Of a stretch of 64,000 bases of DNA, positions 9,306 through 18,415 are shown piece after piece. The position numbers and the translations under genes are program-made. A model generated the notes under the pieces. The model saw nothing but the letters and a program-made list of their open reading frames with translations. It was not told the DNA's origin and searched no databases. Each line of letters begins with the position of its first letter. Position 1 is the first letter of the stretch. Origin of the DNA: Flavobacterium sp. CFS9 (lineage in GTDB: Bacteria > Bacteroidota > Bacteroidia > Flavobacteriales > Flavobacteriaceae); NCBI RefSeq assembly GCF_041154745.1, contig NZ_AP031573.1, positions 2,356,001-2,420,000 of the forward strand, given 5' to 3'.

Positions 9306-9929
9306 TTATCTTTTCGAAATTTCGTCTCGAATTTTAGCTGCTTTTTCGTAATCTTCCTGAGAAACAGCCTGGTCTAAAAGTTCGTTTAGTTCCTGTAAGC
9401 TGTGTTTTGAATAAATATCTCCGGATTGATTGCTTTCCTCTTCACGTCCAAAAGTTTCGGGATTTGAAAGTACATCATCAATTTCCTGAGATCCCTGATC
9501 GGTTTCTGCGGTATTTGATTTTAAATAAATTCCCGCTTTGTCCAGAATGTTTTTGTAAGTAAAGATCGGAGCATTAAATCGTAAAGCCAATGCAATAGCA
9601 TCAGAAGTTCTGGCGTCGATAATTTCTTCAATTTTGTCTCTTTCGCAGATTAAACTGGAATAAAAAACACCATCCACAAGCTTGTGAATAATTACCTGTT
9701 TTACGACTATATCAAACCTTTCAGCGAAGTTTCTGAACAAATCGTGCGTTAACGGACGCGGAGGTTTAATTTCTTTTTCCAGAGCAATAGCAATCGATTG
9801 TGCTTCAAAAGCACCAATAACGATAGGCAATTTTCTTTCGCCATCAACCTCATTCAAAATTAAGGCATAAGCGCCATTTTGAGTTTGACTGTATGAAATT
9901 CCTTTTATGGATAATTTTACTAGACTCAT
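9306..9929 (-). CDS. Bifunctional nuclease domain (DUF151) protein with C-terminal UVR motif
   Basis: A 207-residue protein. The N-terminal 130 residues form the bifunctional nuclease (DUF151) domain: LPIVIGAFEAQSIAIALE, PRPLTHDLFRNFAERFDI, and ARTSDAIALALRFNAPIF. A linker rich in acidic residues and Ser follows, then a UVR/UvrBC-like helix pair (about 172-207: LNELLDQAVSQEDYEKAAKIRDEISKR). Family members have reported DNase/RNase activity, but the role in Bacteroidota is not established. Single-gene unit between terminators and repeats. Confidence 0.88.
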   Translation of the reverse strand: MSLVKLSIKGISYSQTQNGAYALILNEVDGERKLPIVIGAFEAQSIAIALEKEIKPPRPLTHDLFRNFAERFDIVVKQVIIHKLVDGVFYSSLICERDKIEEIIDARTSDAIALALRFNAPIFTYKNILDKAGIYLKSNTAETDQGSQEIDDVLSNPETFGREEESNQSGDIYSKHSLQELNELLDQAVSQEDYEKAAKIRDEISKR

Positions 9930-10026
9930 ATATATGGATAAAAAAGGGCAATTATTGCCTCATTTTGATACTTTTTTTGATTGAAAAATAAAGGTGCAAT
10001 TTTAATCAAAAAATATGGAACAAAAA

Positions 10027-10070
10027 AGCTACCTAAAACAAAGATACGATTATCTTGTTTTTAGGTAGCT
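10027..10070 (-). terminator. Terminator of etfBA
   Basis: AGCTACCTAAAA and TTTTAGGTAGCT form the outer stem. AAGATA and TATCTT extend it beyond a 2-nt internal loop. TTTTTTG follows on the minus strand. Confidence 0.9.
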
Positions 10071-10094
10071 ATATTTTTAAAGAGAATTTTTAAA

Positions 10095-11063
10095 TTAAGA
10101 ATGTTGTGCTTTAAAAGCCTTTAATTTCTCAATTAATTGTGGTACAATTTCGAAAGCATCTCCAACTACTCCGTAATCAGCTACTTTGAAGAAAGGAGCC
10201 TCAGGATCATTGTTGATTACAACTTTTACTTTTGATGAGTTGATACCTGCAATGTGCTGAATAGCACCTGAAATTCCTATTGCAATGTATAAATTGGTGG
10301 CAACCGGTTTTCCGGTTTGTCCAACGTGCTCGCTGTGAGGTCTCCATCCTAAGTCTGAAACCGGTTTAGAACAAGCTGTCGCTGCACCTAATACAGCAGC
10401 AAGATCTTCAACTAATCCCCAGTTTTCAGGGCCTTTTAATCCACGTCCACCAGAAACTACGATGTCAGCATCGGCGATAGAAACTTTTCCGGTTACTTTT
10501 TCTACAGATTCTACTTTTACTCCAAAATCATTGTCTCCAATAGTTGGGTTGAAATCTTCTTCAGTTGCAGATCCTGCACTTTCGAAAATTCCGTAAGAGT
10601 TTTTAGCAAGACCAAGAACTTTTACATCTGTAGTGATTTCAGTAATGTTGAAAGCTTTGTTAGAGAAAGCATTTCTTTTTACCTGAAAAGGAGAAGTGCT
10701 AACCGGTAATCCAACTACATTTGAAGCAAAACCAGCGTTTAAAGCTACCGCTACTAATGAAGAAAGGTAAATACTGTCGGTTGTAGAAGAAAGTAAAACT
10801 ACTTTTGTAGCTTCTTTTTCAGCAGCTTGCTTGATCACATCAGCATAAGCCTTAGCAGTAAAACCAGTTAATTTATCGTTGTTTACTTTTAATACTTTAT
10901 CAACTCCGTATTTTGATAATTCGCTAACATCACTAATGTTTACGGTTAAAGCGGTAACAGTTGTCCCTAAAGTTTCGGCTACTTTTTTAGCGTAAGAAGC
11001 TAGTTCGAAAGCAACTTTTTTAAATTTTCCTTCTGCAGATTCTGCATATATTAATATTGACAT
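10095..11063 (-). CDS. etfA: Electron transfer flavoprotein alpha subunit
   Basis: A 322-residue FAD-binding ETF subunit that with EtfB passes electrons from acyl-CoA dehydrogenases toward the quinone pool. The C-terminal FAD domain shows VVSGGRGLKGPENWGLVEDLAAVLGAA, VSDLGWRPHSEHVGQTGKPVATNLYIAIGISGAIQHIAGINSS and VVINNDPEAPFFKVADYGVVGDAFEIVPQL, all typical. The N-terminal alpha/beta domain is shared with EtfB. It follows etfB by 68 bases in an etfBA operon. Confidence 0.96.
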   Translation of the reverse strand: MSILIYAESAEGKFKKVAFELASYAKKVAETLGTTVTALTVNISDVSELSKYGVDKVLKVNNDKLTGFTAKAYADVIKQAAEKEATKVVLLSSTTDSIYLSSLVAVALNAGFASNVVGLPVSTSPFQVKRNAFSNKAFNITEITTDVKVLGLAKNSYGIFESAGSATEEDFNPTIGDNDFGVKVESVEKVTGKVSIADADIVVSGGRGLKGPENWGLVEDLAAVLGAATACSKPVSDLGWRPHSEHVGQTGKPVATNLYIAIGISGAIQHIAGINSSKVKVVINNDPEAPFFKVADYGVVGDAFEIVPQLIEKLKAFKAQHS

Positions 11064-11131
11064 AATTTTTTGTTTAGAAGTTTAAAGTTTCAGGTTTCAA
11101 GTTTATGAAAACTGCAACTGAATACTGATTA

Positions 11132-11878
11132 CTAGATTACTTTAGCCTCGTTGTGTAATAAATTGATTAATTCATCTAAATTATCAGGAGAAACTAATTT
11201 CACTGCTGATTTAGGAGCTGGTTTTTCAAATTTTACTGCTTTTGTATTTACAGGAGCATCAACCGGCTCAAGAATCGTTAATGCTTTTGTTCTTGCTGTC
11301 ATGATTCCTCTCATGTTTGGAATACGTAGATCTTTTTCTTCAACAAGACCTTTTTGACCACCAATGATTAAAGGTAAAGTAGTGCTTACAGTTTCTTTTC
11401 CACCATCGATTTCACGAACAGCTTTTACATTGTTGCCTTCAACAGTGATAGCAGTACAAGAATTTAAAAAGTTAGAACCTAAAATTCCTGCAATCATTCC
11501 AGGAACCATTCCGCCATTATAATCTAAAGATTCTTTTCCGGCAATTACTAAATCATAACCACCATTTTTGATTACTTCGGCCAATTGTTTTGCAACAAAA
11601 AAACCATCAGTTGGGTTAGCATTTACACGAATTGCTTCGTTTGCACCAATTGCCAAAGCTTTACGTAAAGTAGGCTCAGTGTCAGGTCCTCCAACATTTA
11701 CAACGGTTACCGTTGCACCTTGTTGCTCCTGAAACCAGATTGCACGTGTAAGACCAAACTCGTCATTAGGATTAATTACATATTGAACACCATTGGTATC
11801 GAATTCTGAGTCACCATTGGAGAAGTTAATTTTTGAAGTAGTATCAGGCACGTGGCTGATGCAAACTAATATTTTCAT
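11132..11878 (-). CDS. etfB: Electron transfer flavoprotein beta subunit
   Basis: A 248-residue AMP-binding ETF subunit. Signatures: MKILVCISHVPDTTSKINF at the N-terminus, VINPNDEFGLTRAIWF, LAIGANEAIRVNA, DLVIAGKESLDYNGGMVPGMIAGILG, and RIPNMRGIMTARTKALTILEP, which holds the ETF-beta recognition loop region. It is the first gene of etfBA. The 68-base etfB-etfA spacer contains another GTTTCAGGTTTCAAG word repeat. Confidence 0.96.
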   Translation of the reverse strand: MKILVCISHVPDTTSKINFSNGDSEFDTNGVQYVINPNDEFGLTRAIWFQEQQGATVTVVNVGGPDTEPTLRKALAIGANEAIRVNANPTDGFFVAKQLAEVIKNGGYDLVIAGKESLDYNGGMVPGMIAGILGSNFLNSCTAITVEGNNVKAVREIDGGKETVSTTLPLIIGGQKGLVEEKDLRIPNMRGIMTARTKALTILEPVDAPVNTKAVKFEKPAPKSAVKLVSPDNLDELINLLHNEAKVI

Positions 11879-11912
11879 AAGTATATATTTTGATATTTAT
11901 AATATGCTTCCA

Positions 11913-11956
11913 CAAATTTAGAAATTAAAATTGAAATAATATACTATGCATGCATA
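11913..11956 (-). promoter_or_regulatory. etfB promoter with adjacent palindrome
   Basis: On the minus strand TAAATTTG (11920-11913) fits the Bacteroidota -7 box TAnnTTTG. About 25 bases further upstream is a perfect 12-bp palindrome TATGCATGCATA (11945-11956) that would overlap the -33 region, a possible operator. No factor can be named. Confidence 0.45.
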
Positions 11957-12371
11957 ATATTTTTTAAAAACTATTACGTTTTCGCAGATTATGGAATAAG
12001 GAAAGTCGTTCATCGTTATTGAATATTGATAATACATTGATGTTTCCTGATTCTTAGGGATTTTGCAAAACAGGGGTTGATTGAACTGTTAAATTTTGGG
12101 TCGATTTATACTATAATTTTGGTTGTTGCGTTAGATAGTAAGAATTTTACCGAAGGAGAGCCTAAAGATTAAAGAGCGAAATCGAGCTGAAAAAAAGTTT
12201 TTAAGTGATAAAGTGTTAATTACATCGATTTCGTAATTATTACAATTAATTTTAAAAAGTTAAAAGCGCAGGAGAGACGGAAGTTCGTGTGATTTTAAAT
12301 TCAATTTATGCTTTTAAGTGATTTAAAATATTTATTTTTGCTCTTCAGAAAATTCAACATACAATATAAAT
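11957..12371 (+). other. Gene-free region upstream of pdhB with a promoter near 12333
   Basis: No ORF or repeat was recognised here. TATTTTTG at 12333-12340 matches TAnnTTTG and lies 31 bases before the pdhB start. A clear TTG at the right distance is missing. Confidence 0.5.
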
Positions 12372-13349
12372 ATGAGAACAATACAATTTAGAGAGGCCAT
12401 TTGTGAAGCGATGAGCGAAGAAATGCGTCACGATGAATCCATATATTTAATGGGAGAAGAAGTTGCAGAATACAACGGAGCTTATAAAGCTTCAAAAGGA
12501 ATGCTTGCTGAGTTTGGTGAAAAAAGAGTAATCGATACTCCAATTGCTGAGCTTGGTTTTACAGGAATTGCAGTAGGATCTGCAATGAATGGCTGTCGTC
12601 CTATTGTTGAGTATATGACTTTCAACTTCTGTTTAGTAGGTATTGATCAAATTATAAATAATGCTGCTAAAATGCGTCAAATGACAGGTGGACAATTTAA
12701 CGTGCCTATCGTTTTTCGCGGACCAACTGCTTCTGCAGGTCAATTAGGAGCAACTCACTCTCAAGCTTTAGAAAACTGGTTTGCTAATACTCCGGGACTT
12801 AAAGTAGTTGTACCTTCAACTCCTTACGATGCAAAAGGACTTTTGAAATCTGCTATTCGTGATAATGATCCGGTAATTTTTATGGAATCTGAGCAAATGT
12901 ATGGTGACAAAGGTGAGGTGCCGGACGGAGAATACACAATTCCATTAGGAGTTGCCGATGTTAAACGTGAAGGAAAAGATGTTACAATTGTTTCTTTTGG
13001 TAAAATTATCAAAGAAGCTTTTATTGCTGCTGATGAATTGGCTAAAGAAGGAATCTCTTGTGAGATTATCGATTTAAGAACAGTTCGTCCAATGGATAAA
13101 GAAACTATTCTTGCTTCTGTAAGAAAAACAAACCGTTTAGTAGTTTTAGAAGAAGCTTGGCCATTTGCAAGTATTTCATCTGAAATCACTTATATCGTTC
13201 AGGAACAAGCATTCGATTTCCTAGATGCGCCAATTCAGCGTATTACGACTGCCGATGCACCTGCACCATATTCTCCTGTTTTACTAAAAGATTGGTTGCC
13301 AAACGCTGGTGATGTAGTAAAAGCAGTAAAGAAAGTAATGTACAAATAG
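12372..13349 (+). CDS. pdhB: Pyruvate dehydrogenase E1 component, beta subunit
   Basis: A 325-residue transketolase-like subunit of the 2-oxoacid dehydrogenase E1 alpha2beta2 enzyme. Signatures: REAICEAMSEEMRHDESIYLMGEEVAEYNGAYK, DTPIAELGFTGIAVGSAMNG, GQLGATHSQALENWFANTPGLKVVVPSTPYDAKGLL, and the C-terminal EEAWPFASISSEI...DAPIQRITTADAPAPYS. The TPP is shared with the alpha subunit, which is not in this window. The sequence fits pyruvate (PdhB) better than branched-chain acids, but the substrate is inferred. Confidence 0.92.
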   Translation: MRTIQFREAICEAMSEEMRHDESIYLMGEEVAEYNGAYKASKGMLAEFGEKRVIDTPIAELGFTGIAVGSAMNGCRPIVEYMTFNFCLVGIDQIINNAAKMRQMTGGQFNVPIVFRGPTASAGQLGATHSQALENWFANTPGLKVVVPSTPYDAKGLLKSAIRDNDPVIFMESEQMYGDKGEVPDGEYTIPLGVADVKREGKDVTIVSFGKIIKEAFIAADELAKEGISCEIIDLRTVRPMDKETILASVRKTNRLVVLEEAWPFASISSEITYIVQEQAFDFLDAPIQRITTADAPAPYSPVLLKDWLPNAGDVVKAVKKVMYK

Positions 13350-13370
13350 TAAATTAAACGATACTTATAA

Positions 13371-13408
13371 AACTTCATCAGTCATATTAATTGATGAAGT
13401 TTTTTTTT
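13371..13408 (+). terminator. Terminator of pdhB
   Basis: AACTTCATCA and TGATGAAGTT form a 10-bp stem with an 11-nt loop, then a run of T (13400-13408). Confidence 0.92.
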
Positions 13409-13416
13409 GCAGGATT

Positions 13417-15918
13417 ATGAAAAGAATAATTTTACTCAGCTTATTTTTTGTACTCGCACTAGTGGGTGGCGTTGCTGCACAAACTAAAGTGAGTGGAATT
13501 GTTTTGGACAAATCGAACCAGCCGATTCCGTTTGCAAATGTTGTTTTTAAAGGGTCGAATACAGGAATCGTTTCGAATGAAGACGGACGTTTTTATCTCG
13601 AATCGCCTAATACCTATACCACTTTAGTTGTGAGCTCAGCGGGATTCTCTGACCGGGAAGTTACGTTGGAAAAAGCGGTAAACTATGATTTTAAAATAGT
13701 TTTAAGTGAAGCTGAAGCGCTAAACGAAGTCGTTATTTTTACCGGAAAAACATCTAAGAAAAATAATCCGGCACTGGATATTCTGAGAAAAATCTGGGAA
13801 CGTAAACGGAAGAACGGATTGTACCAGTTTAGTCAGTATCAAATGCAGAAGTATGAAAAAGTCGAGTTTGATATGAACACGATTGATAGTGCTTTTATGA
13901 AGAATAAACTCTTCAAAGGAATGGAATTTGTGTTCCAGCATGTTGATACATCTGAAGTCACCGGAAAAACGTATCTGCCCATTTTCATAAGTGAATCACT
14001 TTATGATGTATACGGAGATAATAAATTAAAGAAAACTAAAGAGAACCTGACCGGAAATAAAACTTCCGGGTTTAATGGTAATCAGCAGATTTTGTCTTTT
14101 GTAAAAGATCTTTACTCCGATTATAATATTTACGACAATCACCTTAAATTTTTCGATAAGAGCTTTACAAGTCCGCTTTCCAGAACCGGAATTGATGTTT
14201 ATAATTATGTTTTAAAAGACAGTGCTTATGTCGATAAAAAATGGTGTTATAATATTGTTTTTTATCCAAGACGTAAAAACGAACTGACTTTTAAAGGGGA
14301 TTTTTGGGTAAACGATACCACTTTTGCGATCAAAAAAATTAATATGGCCGTTACGAAAAGTGCCAATATTAACTGGGTAAAGGACATTTATATCGAACAG
14401 GAGTTTGAGGTAGAGAATGATTCTGTATTTCTCTTAACCCGAGATTATATGATGTCTGATTTTGCTTTAAACAAAAAAGAAAAATCAAAAGGGGTTTACG
14501 GAAAACGTACTACATTATATAAAGATCATAAATTCAATCTTCAAAAACCGGAAAGTTTCTACAAGCAGGAAGTTAATTTTATCGATAATTCCGTTTATAC
14601 CAAATCGGATGAGTTTTGGAATGAAAACCGTTTTGAAAAACTCAACAAAGATGAAGCGGGTATTTATAAAATGCTTGACACGCTGCAAACTGTCAAAAGA
14701 TTCAAGCAACTCTATAGCTTAGTTTCTATTCTGGGCAGTGGTTATGTCGAGTTTAGGAATTTTGATTTTGGACCTATCTTTTCAACATTTGGTTATAATG
14801 AAGTTGAAGGGTTGCGATTGCGTGCAGGAGGAAGGACTTATTTTGGTCCGAACGATCCTTGGCGTATACAAGCTTATACTGCTTATGGTTTTGATGATAA
14901 TAAATTCAAATACGGAGTTTCCGGAAAATGGATGGTGGACAAGAAAAACCGTATCATTATCTCCGGAGGAAACAGACGCGATATCGAACAAATAGGTGCG
15001 AGCTTAACAACTACAAACGATATTTTAGGACGAAGTTTTGCTTCTTCCGCCTTATTTACTACTGGAAGTAATGGAAAATTGACAAACATTAATCTGAGCA
15101 ATGTTTCCCTTGAAATGGAACCTCTTAAGAATTTTGTTGTTCAGGCAGGAATTTCATACAGAACATTACAATCGGCTTCTCCTACTTTTAGTTTAGATTA
15201 TTATACTACTTTACCAACGGCGGCAAATCCGGCGGGTGTAATAGCTAATAAAGTAACGCAGTCAGAGGCGAACATTCAGTTTGAGTTTATGCCTAATCGT
15301 AAAACGATAGGTTTTGGAGTAGAGCGAAATATTGTTGACAGTCCGTTCAGTCATTTCTTTGTGAACTTTAGTTATGGTTTAAAAGGGGTCATGAATAGTG
15401 ATTTTGCTTATCAAAAAGTGCAGTTGTTTTACAAGCAGCCTATTATTATTGGGCCATTAGGAAGATCTAATATTATTATTGAAACCGGAAAAACCTTTGG
15501 TACAATTCCGCTGGGATTAATGAGTGTAATACCCGGAAACCAGACTTATTTTACGATTGAAAATACCTTCAGTAACTTAAATTTCTACGAGTTTGTAACC
15601 GATCAGTATACTACTTTACAATGGAATCATGATTTTGGCGGAAGGCTGTTTGCAAGAATTCCTTTCATGAGAAAATTAAACTGGAGAGAATTTGTAGGAA
15701 TCAGAGCTGTACATGGAACTATTTCGGATGCCAATCGTGCCATTAATGCTTCGGGGTTACCTTATAATGCACCCGAAAATGTGTACTGGGAATACAATGC
15801 CGGAATTGGAAATATATTCAAAGTATTCCGTCTTGACTTCTCTTGGAGAGGAAATTACCTCAATATGCCGGATGCAAGCAAATTTGCAATAAAAGGATCA
15901 TTTGGTTTTTATTTTTAG
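13417..15918 (+). CDS. DUF5686 outer membrane protein with carboxypeptidase-like regulatory domain
   Basis: An 833-residue protein with a signal peptide (LLSLFFVLALVGGVAAQ). An N-terminal beta-sandwich CarboxypepD_reg-like domain follows (about 25-105: VSGIVLDKSNQPIPFANVVFKGSNTG, ISNEDGRF-type motif), then a long DUF5686 region forming a predicted outer membrane barrel that ends in an aromatic strand (FAIKGSFGFYF). Members are widespread in Bacteroidota with unknown function. It starts directly after the pdhB terminator and stands alone. Confidence 0.85.
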   Translation: MKRIILLSLFFVLALVGGVAAQTKVSGIVLDKSNQPIPFANVVFKGSNTGIVSNEDGRFYLESPNTYTTLVVSSAGFSDREVTLEKAVNYDFKIVLSEAEALNEVVIFTGKTSKKNNPALDILRKIWERKRKNGLYQFSQYQMQKYEKVEFDMNTIDSAFMKNKLFKGMEFVFQHVDTSEVTGKTYLPIFISESLYDVYGDNKLKKTKENLTGNKTSGFNGNQQILSFVKDLYSDYNIYDNHLKFFDKSFTSPLSRTGIDVYNYVLKDSAYVDKKWCYNIVFYPRRKNELTFKGDFWVNDTTFAIKKINMAVTKSANINWVKDIYIEQEFEVENDSVFLLTRDYMMSDFALNKKEKSKGVYGKRTTLYKDHKFNLQKPESFYKQEVNFIDNSVYTKSDEFWNENRFEKLNKDEAGIYKMLDTLQTVKRFKQLYSLVSILGSGYVEFRNFDFGPIFSTFGYNEVEGLRLRAGGRTYFGPNDPWRIQAYTAYGFDDNKFKYGVSGKWMVDKKNRIIISGGNRRDIEQIGASLTTTNDILGRSFASSALFTTGSNGKLTNINLSNVSLEMEPLKNFVVQAGISYRTLQSASPTFSLDYYTTLPTAANPAGVIANKVTQSEANIQFEFMPNRKTIGFGVERNIVDSPFSHFFVNFSYGLKGVMNSDFAYQKVQLFYKQPIIIGPLGRSNIIIETGKTFGTIPLGLMSVIPGNQTYFTIENTFSNLNFYEFVTDQYTTLQWNHDFGGRLFARIPFMRKLNWREFVGIRAVHGTISDANRAINASGLPYNAPENVYWEYNAGIGNIFKVFRLDFSWRGNYLNMPDASKFAIKGSFGFYF

Positions 15919-15952
15919 ATAAATTGTCAGATTTTTTCTTAATTTAGTTTCT

Positions 15953-17005
15953 ATGAGTATAACTATAGAAAGTAAGAATCTAAATTGGACAAATAATCTT
16001 AGAGTTTTAGCCACTATCAGTGTGATCGTAGTGCATGTAGCCTGCGATATTCTGTATCAGTACGGTCATATATCCAATTTTACCTGGTGGACAGGTAATG
16101 TTTACGATGGTCTTGTTCGTTTTTGTGTACCGGTTTTTTTGATGCTTACCGGAGCATTAATGCTGAACAAAAAATACGAACTGAATGATTTTTTGAAAAA
16201 AAAGTTCTCGAGAATTATTTTACCTTTCTTATTCTGGAGTCTTTTTTATGTTCTGTTAACAGTCAGAAGCGAATTTTTGTTAGAATCTGAAAAAGCATTT
16301 GTCGATATTTTTAAGCGTGCCTTTATACTCATTATCGGAGGGAGCTCCTTTCATCTATGGTACATTTATATGGTTATTGGGATTTATCTTTTTATCCCGA
16401 TTCTCAGCAAGTGGATTCAGAATGCCAATGAAAAGGAGATATTGTATTTTCTGGCCATTTGGATTTTTGCTTTAATGATTAATCAGCCCATTTTTTCTAA
16501 GTTTCGAATCAATGTTGATCTGACTTATTTTACTGGTTTTTTAGGATATCTGGTTTTGGGTTATTATTTGTCAGTCAAGTCATTTCAATATGATGCCAGG
16601 AGATTGAAACAGATTTCTGTACTCTTACTTTCTTTTGGAGCTATTATTACAATTTTCGGAACTTATTTTCTGTCGATATCGGAAGATCGTTTTAATGAAT
16701 ATTTTTATGGTTACCTGACTTTTAATGTCATGATCGTTTCTATTGGATTGTTTATCTATTTCAAAAATTCAAAAATTTCAAATCCAACCCTCATTCGGGT
16801 TATTAATTTTATCAATAAATACAGCTACGGAATCTATCTGGTCCATATTCTGGTACTTCGCTTTCTGGTCTTTTCAGGAATTGATTATGATTTTATAAAT
16901 CCGATTTTGGCTATTCCGATTACTACTTTATTGTGTTTGGTTATATCTTCTTTCATAATTTACGGAGTGAATAAACTTCCATATGGTGAGTACATTTCAG
17001 GATAA
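15953..17005 (+). CDS. Acyltransferase family membrane protein
   Basis: A 350-residue integral membrane protein with about ten hydrophobic segments. The N-terminus NNLRVLATISVIVVHVACDI carries the R-x10-H catalytic arrangement of acyltransferase-3 (OatA/WecH-like) enzymes, which O-acetylate sugars or other surface molecules. FWSLFYVLL, FHLWYIYMVIGIYLFIPIL (the H-x-WY motif) and YSYGIYLVHILVLRFL are further family features. The acceptor is unknown. It follows the DUF5686 gene by 34 bases. Confidence 0.87.
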   Translation: MSITIESKNLNWTNNLRVLATISVIVVHVACDILYQYGHISNFTWWTGNVYDGLVRFCVPVFLMLTGALMLNKKYELNDFLKKKFSRIILPFLFWSLFYVLLTVRSEFLLESEKAFVDIFKRAFILIIGGSSFHLWYIYMVIGIYLFIPILSKWIQNANEKEILYFLAIWIFALMINQPIFSKFRINVDLTYFTGFLGYLVLGYYLSVKSFQYDARRLKQISVLLLSFGAIITIFGTYFLSISEDRFNEYFYGYLTFNVMIVSIGLFIYFKNSKISNPTLIRVINFINKYSYGIYLVHILVLRFLVFSGIDYDFINPILAIPITTLLCLVISSFIIYGVNKLPYGEYISG

Positions 17006-17052
17006 TTATTGCAGTAATTTTGTTTAATTTTGAGTAATCTTAAAACAAAGTC

Positions 17053-17652
17053 ATGCAGGAAGCTATCGATTTTCTATCCGCCAGGAACCCTGTTTTTCTG
17101 GAAATTATCGACAAATACGGATTGCCGCCCATTCCAAAACGCCCGCAAGGTTTTGAGACTTTGGTATTGCTTATTTTGGAGCAGCAAGTTTCAATAGATT
17201 CGGCAAAAGCTACGTTTTTAAAGATAAAGGCTTATACGACCTGTAGTCCTGAAAATATGATAGAATTATCGGAGGAAGAGTTTCGAAATTTAGGAGTGAG
17301 CCGTCAAAAGACGAAATACATTAAAATATTGGCAGAAGCCGTTTTGAGTAAAGAATTGGACATTGAAAGTCTGGCCACAAAATCGGCAAAAGAAGTTCGT
17401 GAAGAGCTTATTAAACTGAAAGGAATTGGAAACTGGACCATTGATATTTATCTGATGTTCTGTCTTCAGGAACCCGATTTGATTCCGTTGGGAGATATTG
17501 CAGTAGTTAACACTATTAAAGAATTATTGGATATTCACGACAAAAAGGAAATGGAAATTCATGCGGAACAATGGAGTCCGTATCGGTCTTATGCCACCTA
17601 TCTGCTTTGGCATTATTATCTAAACAAAAGAAATCGAAAGATTACGTATTAA
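17053..17652 (+). CDS. HhH-GPD family DNA-3-methyladenine glycosylase
   Basis: A 199-residue base-excision glycosylase of the AlkA type. FETLVLLILEQQVSIDSAKATFLKI is the family N-terminal helix pair. LIKLKGIGNWTIDIYLMFCL is the helix-hairpin-helix, and IPLGDIAVVNTIKELL supplies the catalytic Asp. WSPYRSYATYLLWHYYL closes the fold. It lacks an iron-sulfur Cys cluster, so it is not Nth/MutY. Exact damaged-base specificity is not readable. Confidence 0.9.
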   Translation: MQEAIDFLSARNPVFLEIIDKYGLPPIPKRPQGFETLVLLILEQQVSIDSAKATFLKIKAYTTCSPENMIELSEEEFRNLGVSRQKTKYIKILAEAVLSKELDIESLATKSAKEVREELIKLKGIGNWTIDIYLMFCLQEPDLIPLGDIAVVNTIKELLDIHDKKEMEIHAEQWSPYRSYATYLLWHYYLNKRNRKITY

Positions 17653-17699
17653 CTCCCTGTTTTTTAAAAGAAAAGTGCGGAGATAAATGCAGTTTTTTA

Positions 17700-17729
17700 T
17701 TGTAAAAAGGGATTCTTTAGTTACTTTTG
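17700..17729 (+). promoter_or_regulatory. Promoter of the inorganic pyrophosphatase gene
   Basis: TTG (17700) and TACTTTTG (17722) are separated by 19 bases, a near-ideal Bacteroidota TTG/TAnnTTTG promoter 33 bases before the start codon. Confidence 0.85.
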
Positions 17730-17762
17730 CAGTCGAAATTATAGAAACAATAAAAAACAAAA

Positions 17763-18293
17763 ATGACCGCAGACAAACTAACAACTTTCGATGTGTTAAT
17801 CGAAATACCAAGAGGAAGCAGAAATAAATACGAGTATGATTTTGAAATTAAAAGAATGCGTTTCGACAGAATGTTGTTCTCTTCAATGATGTACCCGGCT
17901 GATTACGGATTTATTCCTGAAACTTTAGCTCTTGATGGTGACCCTCTTGATGTATTGGTTTTAGTAAACGAACCAACTTTCCCTGGATGTGTTATGGAAG
18001 TAAAACCAATTGGTGTTTTCCACATGGCAGATGATAAAGGACCGGACGAAAAAATTATTTGTGTACCAGTTTCTGACCCAATCTGGAATTCATTAAATGA
18101 TCTTTCTGATATCAACGGACACTTAGTAAAAGAAATCGAGCACTTCTTCCAGGTATACAAAGACCTTGAAAACAAAAAAGTAGATGTAGAAGGATGGGGA
18201 GACGTAAACGAAGCTTATGCTATTATTGCAGAGTGTACAAAACGTTTTGATGATATTGAAAACAAACCGGAAGGATTATTTAGCATTAAATAA
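17763..18293 (+). CDS. ppa: Inorganic pyrophosphatase (soluble, family I)
   Basis: A 176-residue cytosolic enzyme hydrolysing pyrophosphate to phosphate. Visible: VLIEIPRGSRNKYEYD, SSMMYPADYGFIPETLALDGDPLDVLVLV, which includes the D-x-DPLD metal-binding motif, and DDKGPDEKIICVP, then HLVKEIEHFFQVYKDLE. It sits immediately upstream of a membrane pyrophosphatase, so the organism can either dissipate pyrophosphate energy or store it as an ion gradient. A terminator separates the two genes. Confidence 0.96.
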   Translation: MTADKLTTFDVLIEIPRGSRNKYEYDFEIKRMRFDRMLFSSMMYPADYGFIPETLALDGDPLDVLVLVNEPTFPGCVMEVKPIGVFHMADDKGPDEKIICVPVSDPIWNSLNDLSDINGHLVKEIEHFFQVYKDLENKKVDVEGWGDVNEAYAIIAECTKRFDDIENKPEGLFSIK

Positions 18294-18315
18294 TTTATAA
18301 CCCGCCCAATTATAA

Positions 18316-18353
18316 AAAAAGCAATACTACCGTCAGGAGTATTGCTTTTTTGT
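18316..18353 (+). terminator. Terminator of ppa
   Basis: GCAATACT and AGTATTGC (18321/18338), extended by A/T pairs, with a T-tract. Confidence 0.92.
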
Positions 18354-18415
18354 TTAAATTCGTTTGAGTTAGTTTATTGACTTTTAACTATTAACCAAAA
18401 AACCATTACTAGATT

